Part shown: piece after piece, positions 45,412 through 53,894 of the stretch | Layout: each line of letters begins with the position of its first letter | Position numbering within the stretch: the stretch's first letter is position 1 | NCBI RefSeq assembly: GCF_012911895.1 | Contig: NZ_JAAXCV010000034.1 | Span: 248,001 to 312,000, forward strand | DNA length: 64,000 bases | Source: Bacillus sp. RO3 | GTDB lineage: Bacteria > Bacillota > Bacilli > Bacillales > Bacillaceae_B | Direction of reading: 5' to 3' | Program-made: the position numbers and the translations under genes | Notes under the pieces: generated by a model | What the model was told of the DNA's origin: nothing | Seen by the model: the letters and a program-made list of their open reading frames with translations, nothing else | The model's database searches: none

Positions 45412-46182
45412 TCATAAAAGGTCCTTTACGGGTGCAAAGCTCTTACGGTGTATGGGAGTCACTCCAAATTTCTCCAGTCCACTTAAATGATCTTTGGTCC
45501 CATAACCCGCATTTTTCTCAAACGAATAGCCTGGAAAAGTACCTGCATACTCCTTCATCAACCTGTCCCGGGTTACCTTCGCAATGATGGATGCCGCGGC
45601 AATCGAGATACTTTTTGAGTCCCCTTTTATGATGGACTGACTTGGGAAGGGGGAATGAATCTTCATTGCATCAATCAGCAGATACTCTGGCATTACTTCC
45701 AGATTGTTTAACGCTTCATACATGGCTTTTTTTGTAGCCTCAAAAATATTTATTGAGTCAATTTCATCTGCATGGATCATGCCTACTCCAATAGAAGTTG
45801 CATGCTCTTTAATGTATTCATAAAACTCTTCTCTTCTTGCTTCTGATAATTTCTTGCTGTCATTTAATCCAGGCAAATAGAAATCCTCAGGCAGTATAAC
45901 GGCTGCCGCTACCACCGGTCCTGCTAACGGACCTCTCCCTACTTCATCAATTCCTGCTATGTAGGAGTATCCTTCCTTGCGAATTTCTTGTTCATATTTC
46001 GTTAGCACGTTGAATTCTTCTCTTTCCTTCACTCTTTTCAAGTGTGCCTGTTCACACTGTTTTAACAGTTTTTGAACCCCGATTCTCTCGTCCTTCTTAA
46101 ACTCTTCCAGAATAGGGTCAAGATCAGATGAAGATTGGATGATTTCTTTGATTTCCCTTATGGTCTTCTGTCCTGCTGCCAT
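45412..46182 (-). CDS. rnhB: Ribonuclease HII
   Basis: Cleaves RNA in RNA/DNA hybrids and excises misincorporated ribonucleotides. 256 aa (255 in B. subtilis). A Bacillus-type N-terminal extension of about 75 residues precedes the catalytic core GIDEVGRGPLAGPVVAAAV (Asp79, Glu80), with later acidic residues in LLIDAMKI and the ISIAAASIIAKVTRDRLM motif. GGAGGAG SD. Downstream of rbgA as in B. subtilis. Confidence 0.97.
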   Translation of the reverse strand: MAAGQKTIREIKEIIQSSSDLDPILEEFKKDERIGVQKLLKQCEQAHLKRVKEREEFNVLTKYEQEIRKEGYSYIAGIDEVGRGPLAGPVVAAAVILPEDFYLPGLNDSKKLSEARREEFYEYIKEHATSIGVGMIHADEIDSINIFEATKKAMYEALNNLEVMPEYLLIDAMKIHSPFPSQSIIKGDSKSISIAAASIIAKVTRDRLMKEYAGTFPGYSFEKNAGYGTKDHLSGLEKFGVTPIHRKSFAPVKDLL

Positions 46183-46223
46183 ATTGCTCCTCCTCTATAT
46201 ATCGGATGTCCTTCATATAAATA

Positions 46224-46265
46224 AAGAGGCTGCGCAAAAGAGATTCACCCTTTTTACAGCCTCTT
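46224..46265 (-). terminator. Terminator downstream of rbgA
   Basis: A 9-bp perfect stem (46224-46232 with 46257-46265) with a 24-nt loop, three bases past the rbgA stop; the following minus-strand sequence is T-rich (TATTTATA). Probably a moderate terminator between rbgA and rnhB. Confidence 0.6.
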
Positions 46266-46268
46266 CTT

Positions 46269-47135
46269 TTATTCGCTTTGTTCTTCTGTTTCCCCGATGA
46301 TGTCGAACGTCATCGGTCCCAGCTGTACATTTCGGATATCACGGACGATGATTTCAGAAGTCTTATCATAATTCACTTCTCCACCGGCCATCAGACAGCC
46401 TCTTTTAGTCCCGATAATATCAAAGCTTTCCACTACCTCATCAGGTATCTCTTCAAGGCCGTAGCGCTCTTGTAAACGCTCAGGGTAATGTTCTTCAAGA
46501 AATCGCAGACCGTATACGGCAATATCCTGCAAATTCAGGATGGTATCTTTGATAGCGCCGGTCAGTGCCAGTTTATATCCCACTTTAGGGTCTTCAAACT
46601 TAGGCCATAAAATCCCCGGGGTATCAAGCAGTTCAAGCTCCTTCCCAACTTTAATCCATTGTTGGGCCTTCGTTACTCCCGGAGTATTCCCTGTTTTCGC
46701 TATGTTCTTCTTAACCAGGCGATTGATTAATGTTGATTTCCCTACGTTCGGTATACCGACAATCATGGCTCTTATGGCCCGGGGTCTCATCCCTCTGGAT
46801 TTCATCCGGTCAAACTTCTCTTTCAGGATCTCTTTCGCAGCCTGAACGATGACCTGAAGTCCTTTTCCAGCCTGGGCATTGACAGCAAGGGCTGTAATGC
46901 CCTGTTCTTTAAAATAGTCAATCCACTGATTCGTCCTATTGGTATCAGCCATGTCAGCCTTATTCAAAAGGACAAGACGGGGCTTTTGCCCAATGATTTC
47001 TTCTATCATAGGATTCCTGGATGATAACGGAATTCTGGCATCTACTAATTCAATCACAATGTCAACAAGTTTTAGCTTCTCGGTAACTTGTCTACGAGCT
47101 TTAGCCATATGCCCTGGAAACCATTGTATTGTCAT
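46269..47135 (-). CDS. rbgA: Ribosome biogenesis GTPase RbgA (YlqF)
   Basis: Circularly permuted GTPase needed for late assembly of the 50S subunit. 288 aa. Motifs occur in the permuted order G4 (LLNKADMAD), G1 ([12 protein letters not shown]) and G3 (DTPGILWP), preceded by the N-terminal [15 protein letters not shown]; a C-terminal ANTAR-like helical region follows. ATG 47135 (GGAGG at seven bases) is chosen over 47153, which overlaps the SD. Confidence 0.97.
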   Translation of the reverse strand: MTIQWFPGHMAKARRQVTEKLKLVDIVIELVDARIPLSSRNPMIEEIIGQKPRLVLLNKADMADTNRTNQWIDYFKEQGITALAVNAQAGKGLQVIVQAAKEILKEKFDRMKSRGMRPRAIRAMIVGIPNVGKSTLINRLVKKNIAKTGNTPGVTKAQQWIKVGKELELLDTPGILWPKFEDPKVGYKLALTGAIKDTILNLQDIAVYGLRFLEEHYPERLQERYGLEEIPDEVVESFDIIGTKRGCLMAGGEVNYDKTSEIIVRDIRNVQLGPMTFDIIGETEEQSE

Positions 47136-47164
47136 ATGACCACCTCCAAACAACTTTTTTTCTA

Positions 47165-47719
47165 TTATTTCACGAAACCTATATCTTTAACAGGCCAATA
47201 AATCACCTTGGTGTCCCCGATTACATCTTCAAGGGGGACTGTGCCGATATGACGACTGTCTTTACTGAAACGGCGATTATCACCCATCACAAAGATCTCT
47301 CCTTCAGGGACAGTCCCTTTTTCAATGATATCTTCCAAGGTGAAATCTTCTGTTAATAAACCTTCATTTAATTGATCTTTATATTCTTCTAAATAAGGTT
47401 CTGAATACGCATTTCCATTAATATATAATGTGTCATTTCTGTACTCTACTTTATCCCCGGGAAGCCCGATGACCCGTTTAATATAGTCTTTTTTTTCAGG
47501 GGCATGGAAAACCACGATATCGAATCTCTCCGGTTCCCCTAATTTACTGACAATCATGCGATCTCCATTATGTAAAGTAGGCATCATGGATAATCCATCG
47601 ACCACAATGGGTGCAAATAAAAAGAATCTGATAATTGCAGCTAAACCTACTGCGATCAACAGGGCCTTCATCCACTCCCACCATTCATTTTTCTCTTTAA
47701 CCACATCTCCACCACCCAT
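47165..47719 (-). CDS. lepB: Type I signal peptidase
   Basis: Membrane-anchored serine protease that removes signal peptides from Sec/Tat-exported proteins. 184 aa: a cytoplasmic N-terminus, one transmembrane helix (about residues 17-38), catalytic Ser44 in GLSMMPTL, general base Lys81 in [11 protein letters not shown], and the C-terminal box [14 protein letters not shown]. The start is uncertain: ATG 47719 has no clear SD, and GTG 47704 is an alternative. It lies between rplS and rbgA, where B. subtilis has no sip gene but many other Bacillaceae do. Confidence 0.93.
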   Translation of the reverse strand: MGGGDVVKEKNEWWEWMKALLIAVGLAAIIRFFLFAPIVVDGLSMMPTLHNGDRMIVSKLGEPERFDIVVFHAPEKKDYIKRVIGLPGDKVEYRNDTLYINGNAYSEPYLEEYKDQLNEGLLTEDFTLEDIIEKGTVPEGEIFVMGDNRRFSKDSRHIGTVPLEDVIGDTKVIYWPVKDIGFVK

Positions 47720-47855
47720 TGTATTTATCTATCTTTTTCTATTCTACTAGAAAATCTTGTATTTCTCATTAAAAAAAGGCAGGTTCTAGAAAATAGACAG
47801 ATGATCTGTGGGACGTAATGAATGAATTTTCCGCCAAAACTCTTTTATAATAAGG

Positions 47856-47883
47856 AAAAGGAGCTTGTCTCCAAGCTCCTTTT
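47856..47883 (-). terminator. Terminator downstream of rplS
   Basis: Perfect 12-bp stem (47856-47867 with 47872-47883) with a tetraloop, ten bases after the rplS stop, with a T-rich tail on the minus strand. It closes the ylxM-to-rplS cluster before lepB. Confidence 0.88.
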
Positions 47884-47892
47884 CTTACGTTC

Positions 47893-48237
47893 TTATCGAA
47901 TTTCTTTAATACGTGCCGCTTTACCACGAAGGTTACGTAGGTAATAAAGTTTCGCACGACGGACTTTACCGCGACGAATCACTTCAAGTTTAGCGATTTT
48001 TGGTGTGTGTACTGGGAAAGTACGTTCAACACCTACACCGTAAGAAATTTTACGAACTGTAAATGTTTCGCTGATACCGCCACCACGGCGTTTGATTACT
48101 ACTCCTTCGTATACCTGAATACGTTCACGAGTACCCTCAACGATGTTAACGTGTACACGTACTGTATCACCAGGACGGAAAGATGGTAGATCAGAGCGAA
48201 GTTGTTCTTTCGTAATATCTTCGATTAATTTGTGCAT
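47893..48237 (-). CDS. rplS: 50S ribosomal protein L19
   Basis: Ribosomal protein at the 30S-50S interface. 114 aa. Almost wholly conserved core: [56 protein letters not shown], and a C-terminal [11 protein letters not shown]. The ATG 48237 aligns with other L19 N-termini and has GGAAGGAG upstream; an in-frame TTG three codons earlier is not needed. It has its own promoter and leader. Confidence 0.98.
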   Translation of the reverse strand: MHKLIEDITKEQLRSDLPSFRPGDTVRVHVNIVEGTRERIQVYEGVVIKRRGGGISETFTVRKISYGVGVERTFPVHTPKIAKLEVIRRGKVRRAKLYYLRNLRGKAARIKEIR

Positions 48238-48334
48238 CTTATTCAACTCCTTCCAACAGATGCTCTTACAAAAGCGATGAATTGCAGCGGAACATCGGGA
48301 TCAATGACATAAGGGGATTCCCCCTCAAGCCACA
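48238..48334 (-). ncRNA. Candidate L19-type r-protein leader of rplS
   Basis: The leader of about 97 nt between the predicted start point and rplS contains a G/C-rich hairpin (around 48312-48326) near its 5' end. Bacilli are known to carry a structured L19 leader here that is thought to bind L19 for autoregulation. Position and hairpin fit, but I did not verify the family consensus. Confidence 0.45.
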
Positions 48335-48340
48335 AAGATT

Positions 48341-48369
48341 ATAATAACATAGAGACTCTCAGGATGCAA
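48341..48369 (-). promoter_or_regulatory. Sigma-A-type promoter of rplS
   Basis: -35 TTGCAT (48364-48369) and -10 TATTAT (48341-48346) with a 17-base spacer, directly after the trmD stop. It gives rplS transcription beyond that of the rimM-trmD operon. Confidence 0.6.
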
Positions 48370-48373
48370 TAGA

Positions 48374-49111
48374 TTATTTAGACTTTCTCCATTCATCCAA
48401 CCAGGCTTTTTGTCTATTTGTCAGTGTGTAGCTTTCTAAAAGATCCGGTCTTCTTTCAAACGTCCTCTTCAGACTCTCTTTCTCTCTCCATTCATCGATA
48501 AGGCGATGATTCCCTGATATCAACTCTTCAGGGACCTTCATTCCCCTGAAGTCCGCCGGCCGGGTATAATGGGGATGCTCAAGGAGTCCAGATGAGAACG
48601 AATCAAGAATCGGAGAATCTTCATTCCCCAGCACTCCGGGAAGGAGGCGGACTACACTGTCAATGACTACCATGGCGCCGAGCTCCCCGCCTGTTAAGAC
48701 ATAGTCCCCAATCGAAATTTCGTCCGTTACAACATGCTCCCTGATGCGCTCATCATACCCTTCATAATGGCCGCATATAAATACGAGATGATCTTCTTTC
48801 GCGAGTTCCTCAGCCTTTTGTTGAGTATATCGCTCTCCTTGTGGACACATGAGGATGACCCTAGGCTTCGATTGATGTTCCCTTTTCAATGCGTCAACAG
48901 CATCAAAAATCGGCTGAGGCTTCAAGACCATTCCTGCTCCCCCGCCATACGGATAATCATCCACTTGATTATGTTTATTGTCTGAGTATTCCCTGAAGTT
49001 GATGACGTTGTAGTTTACGGCTTCTTTCTCATATGCTTTCTTGAGGATCGATTCACCAAAGATCCCTTCGAACATGGACGGGAAAAGCGATAACACATCG
49101 ATTTTCATCAT
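48374..49111 (-). CDS. trmD: tRNA (guanine-N1)-methyltransferase TrmD
   Basis: Methylates G37 of tRNAs to prevent +1 frameshifting; SPOUT-class knotted enzyme. 245 aa. Motifs: [47 protein letters not shown], and the knot region [20 protein letters not shown]. The ATGATG start overlaps the rimM stop by four bases. Confidence 0.97.
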   Translation of the reverse strand: MMKIDVLSLFPSMFEGIFGESILKKAYEKEAVNYNVINFREYSDNKHNQVDDYPYGGGAGMVLKPQPIFDAVDALKREHQSKPRVILMCPQGERYTQQKAEELAKEDHLVFICGHYEGYDERIREHVVTDEISIGDYVLTGGELGAMVVIDSVVRLLPGVLGNEDSPILDSFSSGLLEHPHYTRPADFRGMKVPEELISGNHRLIDEWREKESLKRTFERRPDLLESYTLTNRQKAWLDEWRKSK

Positions 49112-49626
49112 GATAACAAGCCTTCCATCGGTTCAATTGTGATGAGCTGATTCTCAACATCGACAGATTTCACTATTTCTTCTATATATGGGATAAGGTG
49201 TTCTTTTCCCCGTTGTCCCTTGACTACCCATACATCATTGGCTCCAGGACTTAAAATCTCTTTAATCGTACCAAGGTCTTCTCCTTCAGTCGTCACGACC
49301 TTGCACCCAACGATTTCATGGAAATAATATTCGCCTTCATCAAGTTCCTGCAGCTGATCTTCCTGCACTTTCAGAATGCCTTCCTTAAACTTCTCGACTT
49401 CATTAATATTGTCAAACCCTTCAAAGGTCAGGAGGTCGAAGTTTTTATGCTTTCGATGGGATTTGATTACAAGACTCATGGGCTCCTGAGTTTCAGGGCG
49501 GAATAAGAAGAGGGTATTCCCTTTTTGATAACGTTCCTCGGGAAAGTCGGTAGTCGAAACGATTTTCACCTCTCCTTTTACCCCATGGGTATTGACGATT
49601 TTGCCTACATTAAACCACTTTTCCAT
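49108..49626 (-). CDS. rimM: Ribosome maturation factor RimM
   Basis: Assists maturation of the 30S head, binding S19. 172 aa. N-terminal RimM domain ([19 protein letters not shown]) and C-terminal PRC-barrel ([42 protein letters not shown]). ATG 49626 has an AGAGGTG SD; the ORF extension to 49644 only overlaps the ylqD stop. Confidence 0.96.
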   Translation of the reverse strand: MEKWFNVGKIVNTHGVKGEVKIVSTTDFPEERYQKGNTLFLFRPETQEPMSLVIKSHRKHKNFDLLTFEGFDNINEVEKFKEGILKVQEDQLQELDEGEYYFHEIVGCKVVTTEGEDLGTIKEILSPGANDVWVVKGQRGKEHLIPYIEEIVKSVDVENQLITIEPMEGLLS

Positions 49627-49643
49627 AGCTTTCACCTCTTGCA

Positions 49644-50030
49644 TTAACGAATTTCTTTCACGAAGCCATCTTCAATAATGATCGTTTTGGATAGTGCTCC
49701 TTCTTCCCAATTGTCACCAACTTGAATGTCCATCATACCTTGGACTTCCTTTTCCTTCAGTTCACTTCCGATTGGAAGTATGGTCAATTGCTCGATCTGA
49801 AAATCCAACAGCTTGATCTTGTCAGCCCGTTCATTCAATTCTCTCTCAAAATGCTGATTCAATTTATGTGAAGGGTATTTCCTTGCCCTTTCAATCTTTT
49901 TCATTTCAAATTGCAGCTGATCACATTCTTTTGACAGTTGCAATTTTTGATTTTCATATCGTTTCATCAACAGTTCCTTACTTTTTTCTGTCAGTACCTG
50001 TTTAATGGTAATTGTATGTATCACATTCAC
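49644..50030 (-). CDS. ylqD: YlqD family protein (GTG start)
   Basis: Conserved Bacillaceae protein of unknown function always found between khpA (ylqC) and rimM. 128 aa, the length of B. subtilis YlqD. A basic coiled-coil-like N-terminal half ([40 protein letters not shown]) and a small beta-rich C-terminus ([33 protein letters not shown]). GTG start eight bases from GGAGG. Confidence 0.88.
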   Translation of the reverse strand: MNVIHTITIKQVLTEKSKELLMKRYENQKLQLSKECDQLQFEMKKIERARKYPSHKLNQHFERELNERADKIKLLDFQIEQLTILPIGSELKEKEVQGMMDIQVGDNWEEGALSKTIIIEDGFVKEIR

Positions 50031-50163
50031 AAGGACTTCCTCCTTTTATTCACCCCACACAGCATGCTTGATCTTAAGGGTGTTCTTAGGGGGACGGTTA
50101 GTGTAAGGTGTTGGGACTCTGTGCATCTATCATACCATGGAATCATGGTCGTACCTATGAAAA

Positions 50164-50214
50164 AGGGGACTGACTTCTTAAGGCTAGATAGTAACCTTCG
50201 TGGGTCAGTCCCCT
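50164..50214 (-). terminator. Hairpin downstream of khpA (hairpin family member C)
   Basis: An 11-bp perfect outer stem (50164-50174 with 50204-50214) plus a weaker inner stem, about 50 nt after the khpA stop and followed on the minus strand by TTTTTCAT. The outer stem (AGGGGACTGAC) resembles those of the hairpins near 773 and 37479. An ORF-sized open frame across this gap (50031-50264) has no coding character. Confidence 0.65.
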
Positions 50215-50264
50215 GATTCCAGAGAATTGTCGAGAGGTCCAGGGACCTTCTGGAGAAAGTCTCC

Positions 50265-50498
50265 TTACTCCACAATCTCTAAAAAGATTTTCTTCTGTTG
50301 TGAAGATCCTGCTGCAGCGTATACCACAGTTCGAATCGATTTAGCTACTCTTCCCTGTTTCCCGATAACCTTTCCCATGTCCTCTGGATGGACGGATAAT
50401 TGATAGGTTACACCGTTTGATCCATCTTCAATGTCGATATGAACGTCATCAGGATGATCAACCAGGGGTTTCACAATCGTTAGAATAAGATCCTTCAT
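50265..50498 (-). CDS. khpA: KH-domain RNA-binding protein KhpA (YlqC)
   Basis: Small RNA-binding protein that in Firmicutes pairs with KhpB/Jag and influences cell envelope and ribosome-related RNA. 77 aa, a single KH domain with the GxxG loop in MGKVIGKQGRVAKSIRTVV. Encoded 12 bases after rpsP, as usual. Confidence 0.95.
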   Translation of the reverse strand: MKDLILTIVKPLVDHPDDVHIDIEDGSNGVTYQLSVHPEDMGKVIGKQGRVAKSIRTVVYAAAGSSQQKKIFLEIVE

Positions 50499-50510
50499 CG
50501 ATCGAATCGA

Positions 50511-50900
<390 letters not shown>

Positions 50901-52244
50901 TTACATAAATGGGAATTTCATCCCTTTTTTCTTTCCTTTTCCTTGCATTCCGCTCATTTGTTTCATCATTTTCTTCATATCCTCGAATTGTTTCAGAAGA
51001 CGGTTTACTTCCTGGATGGAGGTACCGCTTCCTCTTGCAATCCGCTTACGACGTGAAGCGTTAATGGTCTCCGGATGAATTTTTTCATCCTTCGTCATAG
51101 ACTGGATGATTGCTTCAACATGACTGATCTGCTTGTCATCGACTTGAAGCTTATCCAGCCCTTTCATCTTGTTTGCTCCAGGCATCATTTTAAGTAATTC
51201 ATCAAGTGGGCCCATTTGCCTTACCTGACCTAATTGCTCGAGGAAATCATCAAATGTGAAAGACATGGTGCGCATTTTTTGTTCGAGTTCTTTGGCTTTT
51301 TCTTCATCCACATTGGCCTGGGCTTTCTCGATAAGAGATAGAACATCCCCCATACCCAGTATCCGGGATGCCATACGCTCAGGATGAAATGGTTCCAAGG
51401 CGTCCATCTTCTCACCCATCCCCACAAATTTAATGGGTTTATCAGTGACTGAACGGATAGATAAAGCGGCACCCCCTCGAGTATCACCGTCGAGTTTTGT
51501 CAATACGACACCTGAGATGCCAAGTGCTTCATTAAAACTTTGGGCAACGTTGACGGCATCTTGACCGGTCATGGCATCGACAACGAGGAAAATCTCATCT
51601 GGATTTGAGAGTTCTTTAATTTCCTTCAACTCTCCCATCAGGTTTTCATCAATGTGTAGTCGACCTGCCGTATCAATCAGAACATAGTCGTGATGCTCCT
51701 CTTTTGCCTTCTCAATCGCCTGTTTCGCAATTTCAACGGGACTCACCTGATCTCCCAATGAAAATACAGGAAGGCTTAATTGCTTCCCAAGAGTTTCTAA
51801 CTGCTTGATGGCAGCGGGACGATAAATATCAGCAGCCACTAATAGTGGTTTGCGGTTATGTTTCTTTCGAAGCAGGTTCGCAAGCTTCCCAGTGGTGGTC
51901 GTTTTACCCGCACCTTGCAACCCAACCATCATAATGACGGTAGGAGGACGTTTAGCGACGGAAATTTGACTTTGTTCGCCACCCATCAAGTTCGTAAGCT
52001 CTTCTTGCACAACTTTAATGACCTGTTGTCCGGGTGTCAGACTCTTCATGACTTCCTGGCCTACTGCCCGTTCACTAACTTTCTTGACGAATTGCTTCAC
52101 CACTTTAAAATTAACGTCTGCTTCTAAAAGAGCGAGACGAACTTCACGCATCATTTCTTTGACATCCGCCTCTGAAATCTTACCTTTGCCACGGATTTTT
52201 TGTATTGTACCCTGCAGTCGGTCGGCTAATCCTTCAAATGCCAT
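50901..52244 (-). CDS. ffh: Signal recognition particle protein Ffh
   Basis: GTPase of the SRP; binds signal sequences and 4.5S/scRNA and docks with FtsY. 447 aa. N domain (LADRLQGTIQKIRGKGKISE), G domain with G1 GLQGAGKTTTTGKLA, VAADIYRPAAIKQL and DTAGRLHID, and a Met-rich M domain (KQFEDMKKMMKQMSGMQG) ending in a basic tail. It starts 12 bases after ylxM. Confidence 0.98.
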   Translation of the reverse strand: MAFEGLADRLQGTIQKIRGKGKISEADVKEMMREVRLALLEADVNFKVVKQFVKKVSERAVGQEVMKSLTPGQQVIKVVQEELTNLMGGEQSQISVAKRPPTVIMMVGLQGAGKTTTTGKLANLLRKKHNRKPLLVAADIYRPAAIKQLETLGKQLSLPVFSLGDQVSPVEIAKQAIEKAKEEHHDYVLIDTAGRLHIDENLMGELKEIKELSNPDEIFLVVDAMTGQDAVNVAQSFNEALGISGVVLTKLDGDTRGGAALSIRSVTDKPIKFVGMGEKMDALEPFHPERMASRILGMGDVLSLIEKAQANVDEEKAKELEQKMRTMSFTFDDFLEQLGQVRQMGPLDELLKMMPGANKMKGLDKLQVDDKQISHVEAIIQSMTKDEKIHPETINASRRKRIARGSGTSIQEVNRLLKQFEDMKKMMKQMSGMQGKGKKKGMKFPFM

Positions 52245-52256
52245 TCATGCCGCCTC

Positions 52257-52589
52257 CTAATCCAATATTTCAAGATCATCAATGAGTTTTAAACAATGAG
52301 AAGAATCGATTGACGGTTCTTCTATCTTTTGTCTGAGTTGATCAAGAAGCTCGTTGCGTTCTTGAAATTTTTTAAATAATAAAAGCTTTTCTTCGTATTC
52401 CTCAATCATGGCCTCTGTCCGTTTAATGTTATCGTATACCGCTTGTCGGCTAACATTATACTCCTCTGCGATTTCTCCCAAAGAAAAATCATCCAGATAA
52501 TAGAGGGACATATAGCTTCTTTGCTTAGGAGTTAACAAAGATTGATAAAAATCGTAGAGATAATTCATTCTGGTCGTTTTCTCCAGCAC
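52257..52589 (-). CDS. ylxM: YlxM, helix-turn-helix SRP-associated protein (GTG start)
   Basis: UPF0122/YlxM family, always upstream of ffh; in streptococci the homologue binds SRP components. 110 aa, the same length as B. subtilis YlxM. Sigma-70 region 4-like HTH ([28 protein letters not shown]) and a C-terminal coiled coil. GTG start seven bases from AAGGAGGG. It has a near-consensus promoter upstream. Confidence 0.95.
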   Translation of the reverse strand: MLEKTTRMNYLYDFYQSLLTPKQRSYMSLYYLDDFSLGEIAEEYNVSRQAVYDNIKRTEAMIEEYEEKLLLFKKFQERNELLDQLRQKIEEPSIDSSHCLKLIDDLEILD

Positions 52590-52629
52590 GGATATCCCTC
52601 CTTGTTAAGTGAAAAACCTTTACATATGA

Positions 52630-52658
52630 AGAATACAGGCTTTACGGGTGTTTGTCAA
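52630..52658 (-). promoter_or_regulatory. Sigma-A-type promoter of ylxM-ffh
   Basis: Consensus -35 TTGACA (52653-52658) and -10 TATTCT (52630-52635) with a 17-base spacer, giving a leader of about 35 nt before ylxM. The rest of the 52590-52886 gap holds the ftsY terminator candidate and no gene. Confidence 0.75.
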
Positions 52659-52832
52659 GAAGCCAAGCCTATTTTTCATCGGAATCTCCAAAATGAAAGA
52701 TCGTTTCTCTCATTGATGTCAGGAGAAAGCAGGGCAATTCTCCTACACATCCAGCAAATACTGATTGACAGAGCCTTGAAGGACGAACGATAAAAGGAAA
52801 GCCTTGGGAAAAGAGCGAAAAAGAAAGAGCAG

Positions 52833-52877
52833 CCCCGGAAAATGACCATTAAAAGTCTTCCAAAAGGCTACCCTTCT
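52833..52877 (-). terminator. Possible terminator downstream of ftsY
   Basis: Imperfect stem (GGGTAGCC pairing with GGCTGCTC) with a long loop, starting about ten bases after the ftsY stop, followed on the minus strand by a T-rich tract (TTTCTTTTTC). The stem is weak, so confidence is low. Confidence 0.4.
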
Positions 52878-52886
52878 ATATCATAT

Positions 52887-53876
52887 TTAGTCTTCCTCTT
52901 GATCCACCAGACTTGAAAACAGGCCGTACACATATTTTTCGGCATCGAACGGCTGAAGGTCGTCCATCTTTTCTCCGAGGCCGACATATTTAACCGGAAT
53001 CTCAAGCTCGTTCCTGATCGCCAGCACGATGCCTCCTTTGGCTGTACCATCGAGCTTCGTCAGAACAATTCCAGAAACATCTGTTGCTTCTTTGAATGTC
53101 TTAGCCTGTACCATGGCATTTTGACCTGTGGTGGCATCCAGGACGAGCAATACTTCGTGGGGAGCTCCAGGAATCTCCCTTTCAATCACACGTTTTACTT
53201 TTTCAAGCTCTTTCATGAGGTTCACTTTATTTTGTAATCTTCCAGCTGTATCACAAATCAGGATGTCTGCTTTTTTTGCTTTAGCAGACTGAACTGCATC
53301 AAACATAACCGCTGCAGGATCACTTCCCGCGGCCTGTTTGATGACAGGGACACCTACACGTTCCCCCCATACCTCAAGCTGTTCGATGGCTCCTGCCCGG
53401 AATGTATCACCAGCAGCCAGGACGACATTCTTACCCTGTTCCTTGAACATATGTGCCATTTTCCCGATGGTGGTCGTCTTACCTACACCATTCACACCGA
53501 CAAACAGAAGCACAGTCAGTTGATCTTCCTGGATATTAAGGCTGCTATCCTCTACACGGTCCCCCTGATAGATTTCTACAAGTTTTTCTGAGATGACAGA
53601 TTGAACATCTTCTGTGTCTTGAATATTTCTGCGCTTCACTTCCAGCTTTAATTCGTCAATCAACTCCATGACCGTATCAAAGCCAACATCCGCTCCGATC
53701 AGAATTTCTTCGAGCTCTTCAAAGAATTCTTCATCCACTTTACGGTATCTGGCAACCAGGTCATTGACCTTTGATGTAAAATTGTTTCTTGTTTTACTTA
53801 AACCGTCTTTAAATTTTTCCGTTACGCTATCACTCGATTGGGTAAATTTATCCTTAAGCTTCTTAAAAAAACTCAA
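52887..53876 (-). CDS. ftsY: SRP receptor FtsY (TTG start)
   Basis: Membrane-associated SRP receptor GTPase. 329 aa, the B. subtilis length. Short basic N-terminal A region (SFFKKLKDKFTQSSDSVTEK), N domain, and G domain with G1 GVNGVGKTTTIGKMA, AAGDTFRAGAIEQLEVWGER, DTAGRLQNK and TKLDGTAKGG. The start is TTG 53876, seven bases from GTGAGGTG; the upstream in-frame GTG 53891 lies within that SD. It follows smc by 18 bases. Confidence 0.96.
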   Translation of the reverse strand: MSFFKKLKDKFTQSSDSVTEKFKDGLSKTRNNFTSKVNDLVARYRKVDEEFFEELEEILIGADVGFDTVMELIDELKLEVKRRNIQDTEDVQSVISEKLVEIYQGDRVEDSSLNIQEDQLTVLLFVGVNGVGKTTTIGKMAHMFKEQGKNVVLAAGDTFRAGAIEQLEVWGERVGVPVIKQAAGSDPAAVMFDAVQSAKAKKADILICDTAGRLQNKVNLMKELEKVKRVIEREIPGAPHEVLLVLDATTGQNAMVQAKTFKEATDVSGIVLTKLDGTAKGGIVLAIRNELEIPVKYVGLGEKMDDLQPFDAEKYVYGLFSSLVDQEED

Positions 53877-53894
53877 CCTTTCACACCTCACTAT

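Noticed and set aside
47769-47957. Minus-strand open frame overlapping the rplS terminator and 3' end
   Set aside because: It is out of frame with rplS, crosses a perfect terminator stem and has no protein-family character.
50027-50275. Open frame of 82 codons on the minus strand spanning the khpA-ylqD gap
   Set aside because: It covers hairpin C, has no SD or recognisable protein pattern, and overlaps the ends of two real genes.
52542-52793. Plus-strand open frame (83 codons) over the ylxM upstream region
   Set aside because: Opposite to all other genes, overlaps the ylxM 5' end and its consensus promoter, and looks like no known protein.
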